Part shown: positions 15,988-24,775 of the stretch, in pieces
Layout: every line of letters begins with the position of its first letter
Numbering within the stretch: position 1 is the first letter of the stretch
From: Deltaproteobacteria bacterium
Lineage (GTDB): Bacteria; Desulfobacterota; Desulfarculia; JACQYL01
Reading direction: 5' to 3'
Length of the DNA: 51,812 nucleotides
NCBI GenBank assembly: GCA_016208165.1
Contig: JACQYL010000015.1
Location: 1-51,812 of the forward strand
Notes under the pieces: generated by a model
The model's database searches: none
What the model was told of the DNA's origin: nothing
Seen by the model: the letters and a program-made list of their open reading frames with translations, nothing else
Program-made: the position numbers and the translations under genes

Positions 15988-16115
15988 GATGCACTGTCCT
16001 CTCCAAAAGTCCTGAATTCACTTGAACGATAAGATTGAATTTGGTAGGTTCACCTCCTTCTGGTAGAATGTAGCCAAGTCAGTCCATACTTTCAAACCCC
16101 TGGAAGATCGGAATC

Positions 16116-17420
16116 ATGCTGGAACCTGAATTTCTTCGCCGGATAACACCTGAGAGAAAGGCCGAGATCCTGCACCGCTCCATGGAAGACGTGTCCGGAG
16201 TGTTAGAAGACATGCGTCGCGTCACGCTGGACATTGCCGGGAACGGCGACCAGGTCACCCTCGAACACTATAAGAAACTGAAAACGGATATTTCGAAACA
16301 GGACCTGAAGGTCACTTCGGAAGAAACCGAACGGGCCTATGCCGCGTTGGACCCGGCGATCGTTAAGGCCCTGAAGCATGCGCTCGAAAACCTCGAACGT
16401 TTCCATCGCGCACAGTTGGAGCGGGAGATGTGGTCCATCGAGGTAGCTCCGGGCATCCTGGCGGGCAGAAAAACCACACCCATGGACATTGTGGGTGCGT
16501 ATGTGCCCGGAGGCCGGGCGGACTATCCTTCCAGCGTCCTGATGAACATCGTTCCTGCTAAAATCGCCGGAGTGAAACGGATCGTGGCTTGTACGCCTCC
16601 CCGTTCGGGAATGTCGGTCAACCCGGCCACGATCGTGGCGGCGCATCTGGCCGGCGCCGAAGCACTCTTCAAGATGGGAGGACCGTGGGCCGTGGGGAGC
16701 ATGGCCTATGGCACGGAGACCGTTCCTAAAGTTGACAAGATTGTCGGACCGGGCAACAAGTACGTCACTGCGGCCAAGATGGCAGTTTTCGGCCTGGTGG
16801 ACATCGACTCGCCGGCCGGTCCCAGCGAAGGATTGATTCTCGCCGACGATACGGCAAGGCCGGACTGGGTCGCCATAGACTTCCTGAGCCAGGTGGAACA
16901 CGATCCCGACGCTGCGGCAGTGATCATAACCGATTCCGAGGAACTGGCCCGAAACACCGCCGATCACATCGAGAAAATACTGGAATCGGCCTCCCGCAAG
17001 GACATTATCAAGGAAGCTTTGAAGCACAACTCAGCAATCCTCATAGCCGGGAGCATGGAGGAGGCCATCGACTTTACCAACGAGTACGCGGCGGAGCACC
17101 TGCAGATCTGGACGCGAGACGTTTGGCAGACATTAATGCGAGTTCGGCACGCAGGGTCCATTTTCATGGGCCCTTATGCCCCGATTCCGGCGGGAGATTA
17201 TGCTTCCGGAACCAACCACGTCCTTCCAACGGGCCGCTGCGCGCGCATGTTCAGCGGGCTCAGCGTGGACGATTTCATCAAGAAGCCGACGTTCCAGTAC
17301 TTGTCCAAACAAGGGCTCAAAGGACTCAAAGACAGCATTATTCCCCTGGCTGAATACGAAGGTCTGCCCATGCACGCGCAGACCATCCGCGTCCGCTTCG
17401 AGGAAGACGAAAAAGAATAG
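16116..17420 (+). CDS. hisD: Histidinol dehydrogenase family protein
   Basis: A protein of 434 aa, full length for HisD. All residues needed by the E. coli enzyme are in place: Zn ligands Q259 and H262 (LSQVEHDPD), D362 ([10 protein letters not shown]) and H421 ([11 protein letters not shown]), and the catalytic pair E328-H329 ([11 protein letters not shown]). The NAD-binding region includes [14 protein letters not shown] and GPGNKYV. HisD oxidises histidinol to histidine in two NAD-dependent steps. No other his gene is in the window. Paralogues of this fold act on other alcohols (for example sulfopropanediol dehydrogenase), so a non-histidine role cannot be excluded. The ribosome-binding site is weak (GGAAG). 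Confidence 0.85.
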   Translation: MLEPEFLRRITPERKAEILHRSMEDVSGVLEDMRRVTLDIAGNGDQVTLEHYKKLKTDISKQDLKVTSEETERAYAALDPAIVKALKHALENLERFHRAQLEREMWSIEVAPGILAGRKTTPMDIVGAYVPGGRADYPSSVLMNIVPAKIAGVKRIVACTPPRSGMSVNPATIVAAHLAGAEALFKMGGPWAVGSMAYGTETVPKVDKIVGPGNKYVTAAKMAVFGLVDIDSPAGPSEGLILADDTARPDWVAIDFLSQVEHDPDAAAVIITDSEELARNTADHIEKILESASRKDIIKEALKHNSAILIAGSMEEAIDFTNEYAAEHLQIWTRDVWQTLMRVRHAGSIFMGPYAPIPAGDYASGTNHVLPTGRCARMFSGLSVDDFIKKPTFQYLSKQGLKGLKDSIIPLAEYEGLPMHAQTIRVRFEEDEKE

Positions 17421-17524
17421 GGCCGGCGCCAAAGCCTGGTCGGAATACGAACGCGAGGTTGGGTCGAGGAACTAAATCCAAAAGGAACTGTTTAGATAAT
17501 CCGGTATATGCGGGTGGTTATTTT

Positions 17525-17547
17525 GGGGCGGGTTTCAGACCCGCCCC
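17525..17547 (+). terminator. GC-rich hairpin downstream of hisD
   Basis: A perfect 9-bp stem GGGGCGGGT / ACCCGCCCC with a 5-base loop, about 105 bp after hisD, followed by ACTGTTTTGG. The T tract is short, so termination is plausible but not certain. The rest of the 17421-17804 gap holds no gene; it does contain two copies of CGTGACTCCGA near 17730 and 17773. Confidence 0.6.
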
Positions 17548-17804
17548 ACTGTTTTGGGGGAGAGAACAGATCAGGATCGAAAACTCCCAAGAGCCGCAAA
17601 GCCTTACTCCTGCGGGATGACCCTAATTGACCCAAACTTCAACTCGCCCGGCTCACCCGCTCAGAGTTTGAGTGCGGCGGTTGTCTGCTTTTCAAGGTGC
17701 TTCTGACATAAGCAGTGATGTTAACGAGTCCGTGACTCCGAGGCGGGGCGTCGCCCTGAATCGGGCGGGCATTCGTGACTCCGAAAAGGTCCGGCCTGTG
17801 ACAT

Positions 17805-18221
17805 TTAAGCGTCAAACCGGGGCATAGGCACTTTCAAATATTCTACACCCTCGTCCTTGAGCGTTTTTTCCTCCGCTTCCGTAGTGACGCCTCGAATTTT
17901 CTTCTTATCCGAGACCCCGTAGTGGATTTTCAAGGCTTCTTTGGCAAAATCCCCGCCAACGTCCTCGTAATCTTTCGAGAGATGTTCATAAAAATGCCGA
18001 ATCATCTGTTCGGGAGTCGGACCGTCCATCTCTCCGGCAGGCTTCTCCGTCCGCGCCCCGTTCTTTATGGTGAAAGGGGAAAACAGCTTCTCGATTTCTT
18101 TGCTGCCGCAAAAAGGACATTCAATCAATGCCTGCGCCCTTTGCCTCTCGAAATCGTCGCCATTGTCGAACCAGCCTTCAAACTTGTGTCCGGCGTCGCA
18201 CTGCAAATCGAAAGCGATCAT
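17805..18221 (-). CDS. DUF1178 family protein
   Basis: A protein of 138 aa. The N-terminus MIAFDLQCDAGHKFEGWF and the following CPFCGS form a CxxxH...CxxC zinc-ribbon-like unit typical of DUF1178. The C-terminal part has the family YGVSDKKKIRGVTTEAEEKTLKDEGVEYLKVPMPRF. Function of the family is unknown. Its start codon overlaps the stop of the upstream 85-aa gene by 4 bases, implying translational coupling. Confidence 0.85.
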   Translation of the reverse strand: MIAFDLQCDAGHKFEGWFDNGDDFERQRAQALIECPFCGSKEIEKLFSPFTIKNGARTEKPAGEMDGPTPEQMIRHFYEHLSKDYEDVGGDFAKEALKIHYGVSDKKKIRGVTTEAEEKTLKDEGVEYLKVPMPRFDA

Positions 18222-18475
18222 AAGTCCCTGGTCCTAAAGACGTGTTTCTCGTAAATTTCCATCAACTCCTCGGTAGCGTGCGGAATGAAAATCTTCCCTC
18301 TCATTTCCTCCAACCATTCGTACCGGAAAGGATACCCACTCTCCCGGAACGTCAAGCTCTTGTAAGTCAAAGAAATCTTATCATTATGAATCCGTAAAAG
18401 TAAAGTACACCCGAACGGCCCACGGTTCTTCTCCAGGTACGCCGTTTCCATGGGCGGACCCTCTTTTAAAGACAT
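18218..18475 (-). CDS. Small hypothetical protein coupled to the DUF1178 gene
   Basis: A protein of 85 aa, acidic to neutral, with no signal peptide or membrane helix. It is probably a single alpha/beta domain (FGCTLLLRIHNDKISLTYKS and YEWLEEMRGKIFIPHATEEL). The 4-bp ATGA overlap with the DUF1178 gene is the best evidence that it is real. It starts only about 50 bp from the divergent murJ start. No family recognised. Confidence 0.65.
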   Translation of the reverse strand: MSLKEGPPMETAYLEKNRGPFGCTLLLRIHNDKISLTYKSLTFRESGYPFRYEWLEEMRGKIFIPHATEELMEIYEKHVFRTRDL

Positions 18476-18526
18476 AACAGCCTCTTGAAAAGGAACACAT
18501 TATAGGTATAAGTTCAGGCCACGACT

Positions 18527-20128
18527 ATGAATCGACCCGATGAAAAAGCAAAGCTCGACTCGATCGAAGAAGCGAGGAGCGTCACTCGCGCCGCGGGTAT
18601 TGTGGGCGGAGCCACCCTGTTGAGCCGGATCCTGGGCTTTGCCCGCGACATGGTGATCGCTTACTTCTTCGGTACCGCTTCCACTGCGGATGCCTTTTTC
18701 GTTGCCTTTCGCCTGCCGAATCTGCTGCGTCGCCTTTTCGCGGAGGGTTCATTTACGGTGGCGTTCATACCGGTGTTCACCGAATCGCTCACCCACCAGG
18801 GTAGAGAAGCCGCTCTGGAAATTGCACGATCCGTCCTTACGGCTCTTGGCCTGGTCCTGGTGTTGATATCCTTCCTCGGCATCCTGTTTGCACCGGCGGT
18901 GATTCACGTAATCGCACCCGGATTCACCCAGGACCCCGGAAAACTGAGCCTCACCGTGAGTCTCACCCGAATCACCTTCCCCTATATCTTCTTTATCGGA
19001 CTGGTCGCCGGCTGTATGGGAGTACTGAACTCCCTCCGTCATTTTGCAGCTCCCGCTCTGGCTCCCACGCTGCTCAACCTTTCGATGATCGGCTCGGTGG
19101 CTCTGCTTCATTCGTGGTTGGAAGAACCGGTTTACGCACTTGCCTGGGGTGTTCTGATCGGAGGGCTGCTTCAGCTCCTGTTGCAGATTCCGTTCATGGT
19201 CAAACTGGGATTTTCCCTCGTCCCGCTGTTCCGCTTCGATAATCCTGCATTGAAGCGTATCCTATATCTCATGCTTCCCTCGGCTTTGGGAGCGGCCGTC
19301 TATCAAGTCAGCATTCTGCTGTCAACACTTCTGGCATCCTTACTGCCTTCGGGAAGCGTATCTTATCTGTATTATGCGGACCGGGTGGTCCAGTTTCCCC
19401 TGGGCGTATTCGCCATTGCTTTGGGTACGGCCAGTCTTCCCAGCATGTCGCGGTTTGCAGCCAAGGGCGACATAGAGGGACTTATCAATACGTTTTCGCA
19501 CTCGTTGCGACTTGTCCTGTTTATTGCCGTACCATCCATGGCCGGCCTGGTTGTGCTTCGCGACCCGATTGTGTCAGTGCTGTTCCAGCGCGGGGCCTTC
19601 GATGCGGACGCTTCCGTCCAAACGTCATCCGCGCTCTTATATTACGCGGTCGGATTATGGGCCTTTTCAGGAATTCGTATTGTTCTCTCCGCGTTTTTCT
19701 CCCTTCAGGATACAAGTACTCCGGTCAAAGTGGCTATCCTATCTCTCGTCGCCGGCATTCTGTTCAGTTTGGTGCTTATGGGTCCCATGCGACACAACGG
19801 TCTGGCCTTGGCCACCTCCCTGTCTTCGGCTCTAAATCTGGGTCTCCTGATGTTCCTTCTGAGGAAGAAAACCGGACGGATGGATGGCCGCAGGATCCTG
19901 GCGTCTCTTGTCAAAACCACGGCAGCCACCTGCTGCATGGCGCTTTCCGTGGTCGTGGCGAGTCTCGCGCCCCTGCCCGGCGGTATCGCGGTTCGTTTGA
20001 CGAGCCGGCTGGCTATCGGTTTTATCGTTTATTTGGGGGTGGCCTTCCTTCTACGCTCGGACGAAGTTCAGACGCTTTTCTCCCCGATTTACAGCAGGAT
20101 AACCCGCGCCATAACTAGAAAAACCTGA
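18527..20128 (+). CDS. murJ: Lipid II flippase MurJ (MviN)
   Basis: A protein of 533 aa, standard length for MurJ. It opens with the family block GGATLLSRILGFARDMVIAYFFG, then ADAFFVAFRLPNLLRRLFAEGSF, and continues with about 14 membrane helices. The charged residues of the cavity (R in GFARD, R in FRLPN, R in LLRRLF) are present. MurJ flips the peptidoglycan precursor lipid II across the inner membrane and belongs to the MOP superfamily. The ribosome-binding site is weak. The next gene, 55 bp downstream, is a CDP-alcohol phosphatidyltransferase, so the pair may be an envelope-lipid operon. Confidence 0.95.
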   Translation: MNRPDEKAKLDSIEEARSVTRAAGIVGGATLLSRILGFARDMVIAYFFGTASTADAFFVAFRLPNLLRRLFAEGSFTVAFIPVFTESLTHQGREAALEIARSVLTALGLVLVLISFLGILFAPAVIHVIAPGFTQDPGKLSLTVSLTRITFPYIFFIGLVAGCMGVLNSLRHFAAPALAPTLLNLSMIGSVALLHSWLEEPVYALAWGVLIGGLLQLLLQIPFMVKLGFSLVPLFRFDNPALKRILYLMLPSALGAAVYQVSILLSTLLASLLPSGSVSYLYYADRVVQFPLGVFAIALGTASLPSMSRFAAKGDIEGLINTFSHSLRLVLFIAVPSMAGLVVLRDPIVSVLFQRGAFDADASVQTSSALLYYAVGLWAFSGIRIVLSAFFSLQDTSTPVKVAILSLVAGILFSLVLMGPMRHNGLALATSLSSALNLGLLMFLLRKKTGRMDGRRILASLVKTTAATCCMALSVVVASLAPLPGGIAVRLTSRLAIGFIVYLGVAFLLRSDEVQTLFSPIYSRITRAITRKT

Positions 20129-20182
20129 ACCATACCAGGGCAGAAGCACGAAACCGTATGTTTAGGAATTGGAGAGATACGG

Positions 20183-20851
20183 ATGGACACATGGCAAACC
20201 AAACCCACCGACCGGTTTGTGCTTAAGTGGATCAAGATCCATCTGTCGGCCCGGGTAACGCCTAATCTCGTCCATTTTGAGTGGCTGAGGCCCTGGATGA
20301 TCACCCTGTTTTCAGCGATCCTGGGCTTTTTTGCGGGGGTGGTTTTCGCCCTGGGCCTGGGGTGGCTCGCCGGTTGCATGGCCGCCGCCGCCCAGGTGTT
20401 GGACGGAGTAGACGGACAGCTCGCCAGGCTCACCGGCAGGCAGAGCAGAGGGGGGGCGTTCTGGGACTCCGTACTCGATCGGTACGCGGACGGTTCCATG
20501 GTCATCGGAATGGCGATCTACCTCGCACGCATTCCAAATCTCATGCCCATCTGGCTGCTGGCGCTATTGGCCGCCTTGGCCCTTATTGGAAGCAATCTGA
20601 TCAGCTACTCGAGCGCACGGGCGGAAACCCTCGGACTGGATTTGGGAAAGCCGACTTTGGCGAGTAAAGGCACAAGAACGTCGGTAATGATCCTGTGCGC
20701 GTGGGGAAGCCTCTTCTGGCGCTACTTCCCCGTGGCGGCCCTTGTCTACCTCGTCGTTCATCCCAATCTGGCCGTTATCGCGCGACTCATCCGAACCGCG
20801 CCGGATGATGGGCTAATGGAGAGGGACCCGGAATCAAGAAAAATTCAGTGA
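20183..20851 (+). CDS. CDP-alcohol phosphatidyltransferase family membrane enzyme
   Basis: A protein of 222 aa with GGAGAG six bases before the start. The complete CDP-alcohol phosphotransferase motif is visible: D74, D77-G78, A81-R82, G91, D95, D99, giving D-x2-DG-x2-AR-x8-G-x3-D-x3-D. About six membrane helices are seen. Such enzymes join a CDP-activated lipid or alcohol to an acceptor with release of CMP, using a di-metal site. Acceptor cannot be told from sequence; phosphatidylglycerophosphate or inositol-phosphate synthases are possibilities. It follows murJ and is convergent with the DsbA-like gene. Confidence 0.88.
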   Translation: MDTWQTKPTDRFVLKWIKIHLSARVTPNLVHFEWLRPWMITLFSAILGFFAGVVFALGLGWLAGCMAAAAQVLDGVDGQLARLTGRQSRGGAFWDSVLDRYADGSMVIGMAIYLARIPNLMPIWLLALLAALALIGSNLISYSSARAETLGLDLGKPTLASKGTRTSVMILCAWGSLFWRYFPVAALVYLVVHPNLAVIARLIRTAPDDGLMERDPESRKIQ

Positions 20852-20953
20852 ACGTAAAGGATTCCGGATCCCCACCGGCTTTGGAGAGAAACGCCGAATT
20901 TTGACACACCGTCAAAGGCTGGAAATCCGACAGGAAATCACGTTGTACCGGCT

Positions 20954-21808
20954 TTATTGCTTTCGCCGGAGTTCCTCCTCGATCATTGCCTGGAAGCCTT
21001 CCAAGCTTCGATTTTTCAAAAACTTACCGTTAATGTAAATGCTCGGGGTACCCCGAACTCCGGCGCGCTGGGCGTCCACCATGTCTCTGGTGACGAGGTT
21101 CCCAATGGCCGGATCCGCCATGTCCTTCTCCCACTGTTCGATATTGACTCCTAGTTCAACAGCGATCTGCCGGATCTTTTCGTCGCCCAGTGCGTTCATG
21201 TTCTCGTAAAGCTTATGATGGATCTCCCAGAACTTGTCCTGTCTGGCGGCTGCAAGGGCGGCAATAGCCGCGTTCCGCGCGAATTTGTGGTTGGAAAGCG
21301 GGAAGTTCTTGTTTACGTACTTGACCTGGTTTGGATACTTTGCCAGCACCTGGCTGATCAGCGGTTCCAGACGAGCGCAATACGGGCACTGATAATCAGT
21401 GAAAATCGTGATGACCACCGGAGCGTTTTCCGGGCCTTTGAAGGGTAGCCCTGAGACGTCTATATCGTGGACCTCCTGAAGTTCAATGATCTCGACCTTC
21501 TTCCCCGTACGACTCAAAATGACGATACAATTGTCTTGCTGGGAGAACGAGAGCCTGTCCATTGCGGGATCAACGGGTATCTTGGCTATGGAGTCGCCCC
21601 CCGTTAAGGGATAGACCAGGATTTCGCCCGGAGCCAGCACGAACAGCCATTTACCATCCGCGGACGAGGCAATATCCAGCGGCTCTTTGTCCAGTTTCAG
21701 TTCCTGCCTGATCTGCCAGTCCAGACCGACACTTCCCGCCGGCGCGGCGGAAAAACCCATCGCGCAAACCGTCGCAATGGCCACGACCAGCCCGAGTACT
21801 TTCTTCAC
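20954..21808 (-). CDS. DsbA-family thioredoxin-fold protein with extra N-terminal domain
   Basis: A protein of 284 aa from the GTG at 21808, which has GAGAGGAG seven bases upstream and opens directly into a signal peptide (VKKVLGLVVAIATVCAMG); an ATG at 21841 has no such site. Residues ~28-115 form a small beta-rich domain with propeller-blade-like strands (LDIASSADGKWLFVLAPGEILVYPL). From ~125 on it is a DsbA/thioredoxin domain with active site CPYC (141-144) and the cis-proline segment GTPSIYINGKFL. It should act on disulfides in the periplasm, as oxidase, reductase or isomerase. The fused N-terminal domain is unusual and may recruit substrate. Confidence 0.88.
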   Translation of the reverse strand: MKKVLGLVVAIATVCAMGFSAAPAGSVGLDWQIRQELKLDKEPLDIASSADGKWLFVLAPGEILVYPLTGGDSIAKIPVDPAMDRLSFSQQDNCIVILSRTGKKVEIIELQEVHDIDVSGLPFKGPENAPVVITIFTDYQCPYCARLEPLISQVLAKYPNQVKYVNKNFPLSNHKFARNAAIAALAAARQDKFWEIHHKLYENMNALGDEKIRQIAVELGVNIEQWEKDMADPAIGNLVTRDMVDAQRAGVRGTPSIYINGKFLKNRSLEGFQAMIEEELRRKQ

Positions 21809-22052
21809 AGAGTGTCTCCTCTCGTGTTTGTCGCCTGTCATCCCTTTAAGGGGCGCTGCGTTTGATTTAATTGAATTATGGAAAAAGGTGTTATTTGTGG
21901 GACCTGCTGTTTATGCGAAAAGGAAGCGGTAATGATCGGGTACGGGAGAACGGTGATCGGACGCTTCCAGCGGTTTCTTTGACCCTGCTCGACTCGGCGT
22001 CTTCATGGAGGGACAGGGTGCTGGATGCTCGAGACGAACCCCGAACGATGCA

Positions 22053-22790
22053 CTATGCGTTCCAAACAAAGAAACCCAGCGCGCTTCGGGATTCCGTATC
22101 GAGCGAGAGGAATCGAACACGCATCGATATATCGTCCGCCCGAGCCGACAAGACCTCCGCCTTTACACGAATCTGCGGTCGGTCCTGACTCAGTTTGAAC
22201 CGCATGAAAAACTCATCCCCCAGTTCAAATACGGTCAAGCAGCGGAGCCAGCATTCATCCATGCCGATTCGATCGATCATGCACTCCTCGAGTTGGTCGC
22301 CGATCTCGATGGATCCCGTCAGGCTCGTTTCGATGATGCGGGGCGAGTGAGGGGCCCTGTCGGGCGCCAGTTGAATCTGGACGCGTTTCAATGTCAGTGT
22401 CAAACGGGTCTGCGCTTTCCGATCCGCCCTGGACTCTTGTTGCTCTCCAACGTCACTGATGCGGGCCGCCTCCATCAGTAGATATTCCCAGCCTTTTTGT
22501 ATGGAGGGTTCGTTGCGGTGGGGACCCTCCTGGAATTCAAAGTCGCCGCTGCTGCTGTTCACCAATCGGTAGAATGCCTTTTCTCCCGACAGACTGCCAA
22601 ACACGGCATGCACGATCTGTCCCTCGGTAAGGTACACCCATCCTGTTTTGGACGGCTCCCGAATTTCTGCTGTCCCGGTCAATCCGTTTATACAGCACAA
22701 TTGCAGGATGTCCGAAATTTGTATTCCTTGTGCTTCCTTCATTTCACATGAATCCATCCGGATGATGCCGGTATTGTATGACCTCTTCAC
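22053..22790 (-). CDS. DUF4388 (PATAN) protein with PilZ-like C-terminus
   Basis: A protein of 245 aa from a GTG at 22790; later ATGs at codons 12 and 17 are alternative starts and none has a strong ribosome-binding site. Residues ~22-100 match DUF4388: SDILQLCCINGLTGTAEI, GWVYLTEGQIVHAVFGSLSGEKAFYRLV, DFEF. DUF4388 modules occur in signalling proteins, often joined to response-regulator or PilZ domains. The C-terminal half is beta-rich with a PilZ-like arrangement (VKAEVLSARADDISMRVRFLSLD), but the RxxxR and D-x-S-x-x-G residues that bind cyclic di-GMP are not evident. It is divergent from the FtsZ-like gene. Confidence 0.75.
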   Translation of the reverse strand: MKRSYNTGIIRMDSCEMKEAQGIQISDILQLCCINGLTGTAEIREPSKTGWVYLTEGQIVHAVFGSLSGEKAFYRLVNSSSGDFEFQEGPHRNEPSIQKGWEYLLMEAARISDVGEQQESRADRKAQTRLTLTLKRVQIQLAPDRAPHSPRIIETSLTGSIEIGDQLEECMIDRIGMDECWLRCLTVFELGDEFFMRFKLSQDRPQIRVKAEVLSARADDISMRVRFLSLDTESRSALGFFVWNA

Positions 22791-23106
22791 CAGCGGGCTT
22801 TTCTTAACATATCAAAGTCCGGGCTGGATGATCAAGCACCCCCTCCGGTACGCTCGATTCTTCCCGGCGCGATCCAACACCTTTTCAGATTGAAGCCTTC
22901 CGAGAAAAGATGGAAGATGCCGTGGTTTGACCTGAGACGGACGGACTCATTTCGGACCGGTTGGGTTGACGTCTTACGCTCTTTCTCCGTTGCTTTCTCC
23001 CGTGTGATGGTTAAGTATATGTTCATCTCTGTCCCGCGCCGACGGATTGGCGGCGCAGCCGGCCCGGCCTTGATGACGGCGTTAAATAAGACTCTTGGAG
23101 GAAGTT
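22791..23106. other. Divergent intergenic region before the FtsZ-like gene
   Basis: About 315 bases without a supported gene. It must hold the promoters for the DUF4388 gene (minus) and the FtsZ-like gene (plus). No clear consensus promoter was found. Confidence 0.4.
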
Positions 23107-24063
23107 GTGAAACCATACATTATCGGAGTTGGCAGACGAGGTGCGGAAATTGTACAAAAACAGCTGAGGACCGGCCTAGCGGATACGGTCGTTCTGTTTG
23201 CGGATACGGACGCGGACGATCTGGAATTGAGGCCCGAGGAAAGCCGCTTACGACTGGGGGCGAGCATTCCGCCGGGGGAAGTGATCCGTAATACTATTTC
23301 GTTCTCCTACGATGCGGCCATGCAGGATCGGGACGCCATCAAGTCCCGGCTGAGCGGCGCCGGAATCGTAATCCTCGTAGCCGGCTTAGGCGGTGGAACA
23401 GGGCCGGGAGGATCGGAAGCCATAGCCCGCATGTGTGAAGAGCTCGGGATTCCTGTGGTAGCGTTCGTTACCAAACCGTTCAGGATCGAAGGAGAAAGCA
23501 GGCTTAACCGAGGGCGAATCGGATTTCGTAAAGTGTACAATGCTGCAAGCCTGATCGTATCTTTCCCACAGGACGTGATCATACCTTATTCCCAGAGAAT
23601 CACCCGCGTGCGCGAACTCATCGATATCGTAGATGAGTTTGTGGTCGCGGGAATTCAAGCGTGCGTGGAAACCGCAGCGGATGAAAGCGCCGAAACCGCC
23701 TTGAGGTCCTTGATTGCCGCTTCTCCGGAAGGCGTTTTCGGTTACGGGCTTTCGGATAATCCCGATGGTATGGACGAGGCTCTCACCTTCGCCCTGGAAT
23801 CTCCCTTCATAAAAAGTATATCCCTCAGCCGCGCCAAAGGTTTGGCGGTGACCGTACGAGGGTCGAAGTCTCCGGATGGTCAGTCGCTGCGCTCCGATGT
23901 GGGAAGAATCGTGGACCAGAAATGCCCCGAAGCCAAGGTGATCATCCGTCAGACAACAGACCATCGCATCGACGGCCTTCAGATATCCCTGCTGCTTACA
24001 GGCGAGTTCGGCGAATCCATCCCTTTACCCATGGATTCTTTCACTCCTGTCTACGAAGGCTGA
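23107..24063 (+). CDS. Divergent FtsZ/tubulin-like protein lacking the T7-loop acid residues
   Basis: A protein of 318 aa from the GTG at 23107, with a strong GGAGG five bases upstream. The FtsZ plan is plain: IGVGRRGAEIV at the N-terminus, ADTDADDL (34-39 region) like the FtsZ NTD motif, and the tubulin signature GLGGGTGPG at 93-101. Later come PVVAFVTKPF, a C-terminal ESPFIKSISLSRAKGLAVTVRG block, and VIIRQTTDH. The activating T7 loop, NxDxxD in FtsZ, is replaced around residues 201-210 by SLIAASPEGV with no acidic pair. Nucleotide binding is therefore likely but hydrolysis upon polymerisation is doubtful. The C-terminal FtsA/ZipA-binding tail is also absent. It resembles the non-division FtsZ-like families thought to act in membrane remodelling. 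Confidence 0.88.
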   Translation: MKPYIIGVGRRGAEIVQKQLRTGLADTVVLFADTDADDLELRPEESRLRLGASIPPGEVIRNTISFSYDAAMQDRDAIKSRLSGAGIVILVAGLGGGTGPGGSEAIARMCEELGIPVVAFVTKPFRIEGESRLNRGRIGFRKVYNAASLIVSFPQDVIIPYSQRITRVRELIDIVDEFVVAGIQACVETAADESAETALRSLIAASPEGVFGYGLSDNPDGMDEALTFALESPFIKSISLSRAKGLAVTVRGSKSPDGQSLRSDVGRIVDQKCPEAKVIIRQTTDHRIDGLQISLLLTGEFGESIPLPMDSFTPVYEG

Positions 24064-24572
24064 CCGGTAAACGAGTCTCCTTCTACGTTCGATCGACACG
24101 CTGGTCCATCCAATAGGTGGAACGGCGGACCCGTCGAGTAAGGCTTTGGGCGGGATGCAAGGCTAATTGAACTACCCAACTCCGCTCTTAACGCAGTAAA
24201 GTCAATAGCTTCCTGTGCGTTGGACCAGTTTGCATAGAAAACCCGATGCCTGGAGCATGAGCCTTGATCAAGCATCGGTATGGGTCATCCGGAAATCCTG
24301 GATACGCGCCCGCCCCTTTCCTCGCCGGAAGATGTCCGCGGACGGATGGTAATCAAGTTGAATCCTGACTTCGGTTTGGTATTCAACGCCGCAGCGGCGA
24401 TGGCTGCCGGACGGGGTTATCTTTCTCCCATTACAACGGCTCCGGCGCTCCACATCGGATTCCGTGTGGGTCGCTGCCGCGTCTTTACGGCTGGGTCCCT
24501 ATCCGGAATAACCGGCATTAGAGACGTCATGTAGCAAGCCCATGGCCCCCGGATCGTGGGCTTCGACCCGGC
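24064..24572. other. Gap with one inverted repeat, no supported gene
   Basis: About 500 bases. CCGATGC (24243-24249) and GCATCGG (24272-24278) can form a 7-bp stem; the loop contains the palindrome TTGATCAA. An 84-codon frame on the plus strand (24280-24534) and a 61-codon frame on the minus strand overlap each other and have no ribosome-binding site or recognisable product. Confidence 0.4.
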
Positions 24573-24761
24573 CTAGTCGTTATTGGCCGTACCCGGTCCC
24601 ACCAGTCCGAGGTCGATCTCCATCACGCGCAGGCCGGCCAGCAACCTGGCCATGTTACACGCGAGGGCGGGAAAACCGTCCACCTCCCCGGCAAGCGCCT
24701 CGGCTTCACGACGAAGGTTCGCAAGGCGGTCCAACAGCTTGTCCAAATTCATATTGTACAC
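24573..24761 (-). CDS. Small hypothetical helical protein downstream of the CoA ligase
   Basis: A protein of about 62 aa (GTG start at 24761, or 59 aa from the ATG three codons later; GGGGGAG precedes both). Heptad-like pattern NLDKLLDRLANLRREAEALAGEV suggests a short coiled coil, then a mildly hydrophobic helix. It starts 14 bases after the CoA-ligase stop, so it is probably the last gene of that transcript. Function unknown. Confidence 0.55.
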   Translation of the reverse strand: MYNMNLDKLLDRLANLRREAEALAGEVDGFPALACNMARLLAGLRVMEIDLGLVGPGTANND

Positions 24762-24775
24762 ATTCTCCCCCGGCT

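Noticed and set aside
24268-24534. Overlapping short frames on both strands in the gap after the FtsZ-like gene
   Set aside because: No ribosome-binding site on either and no recognisable product.
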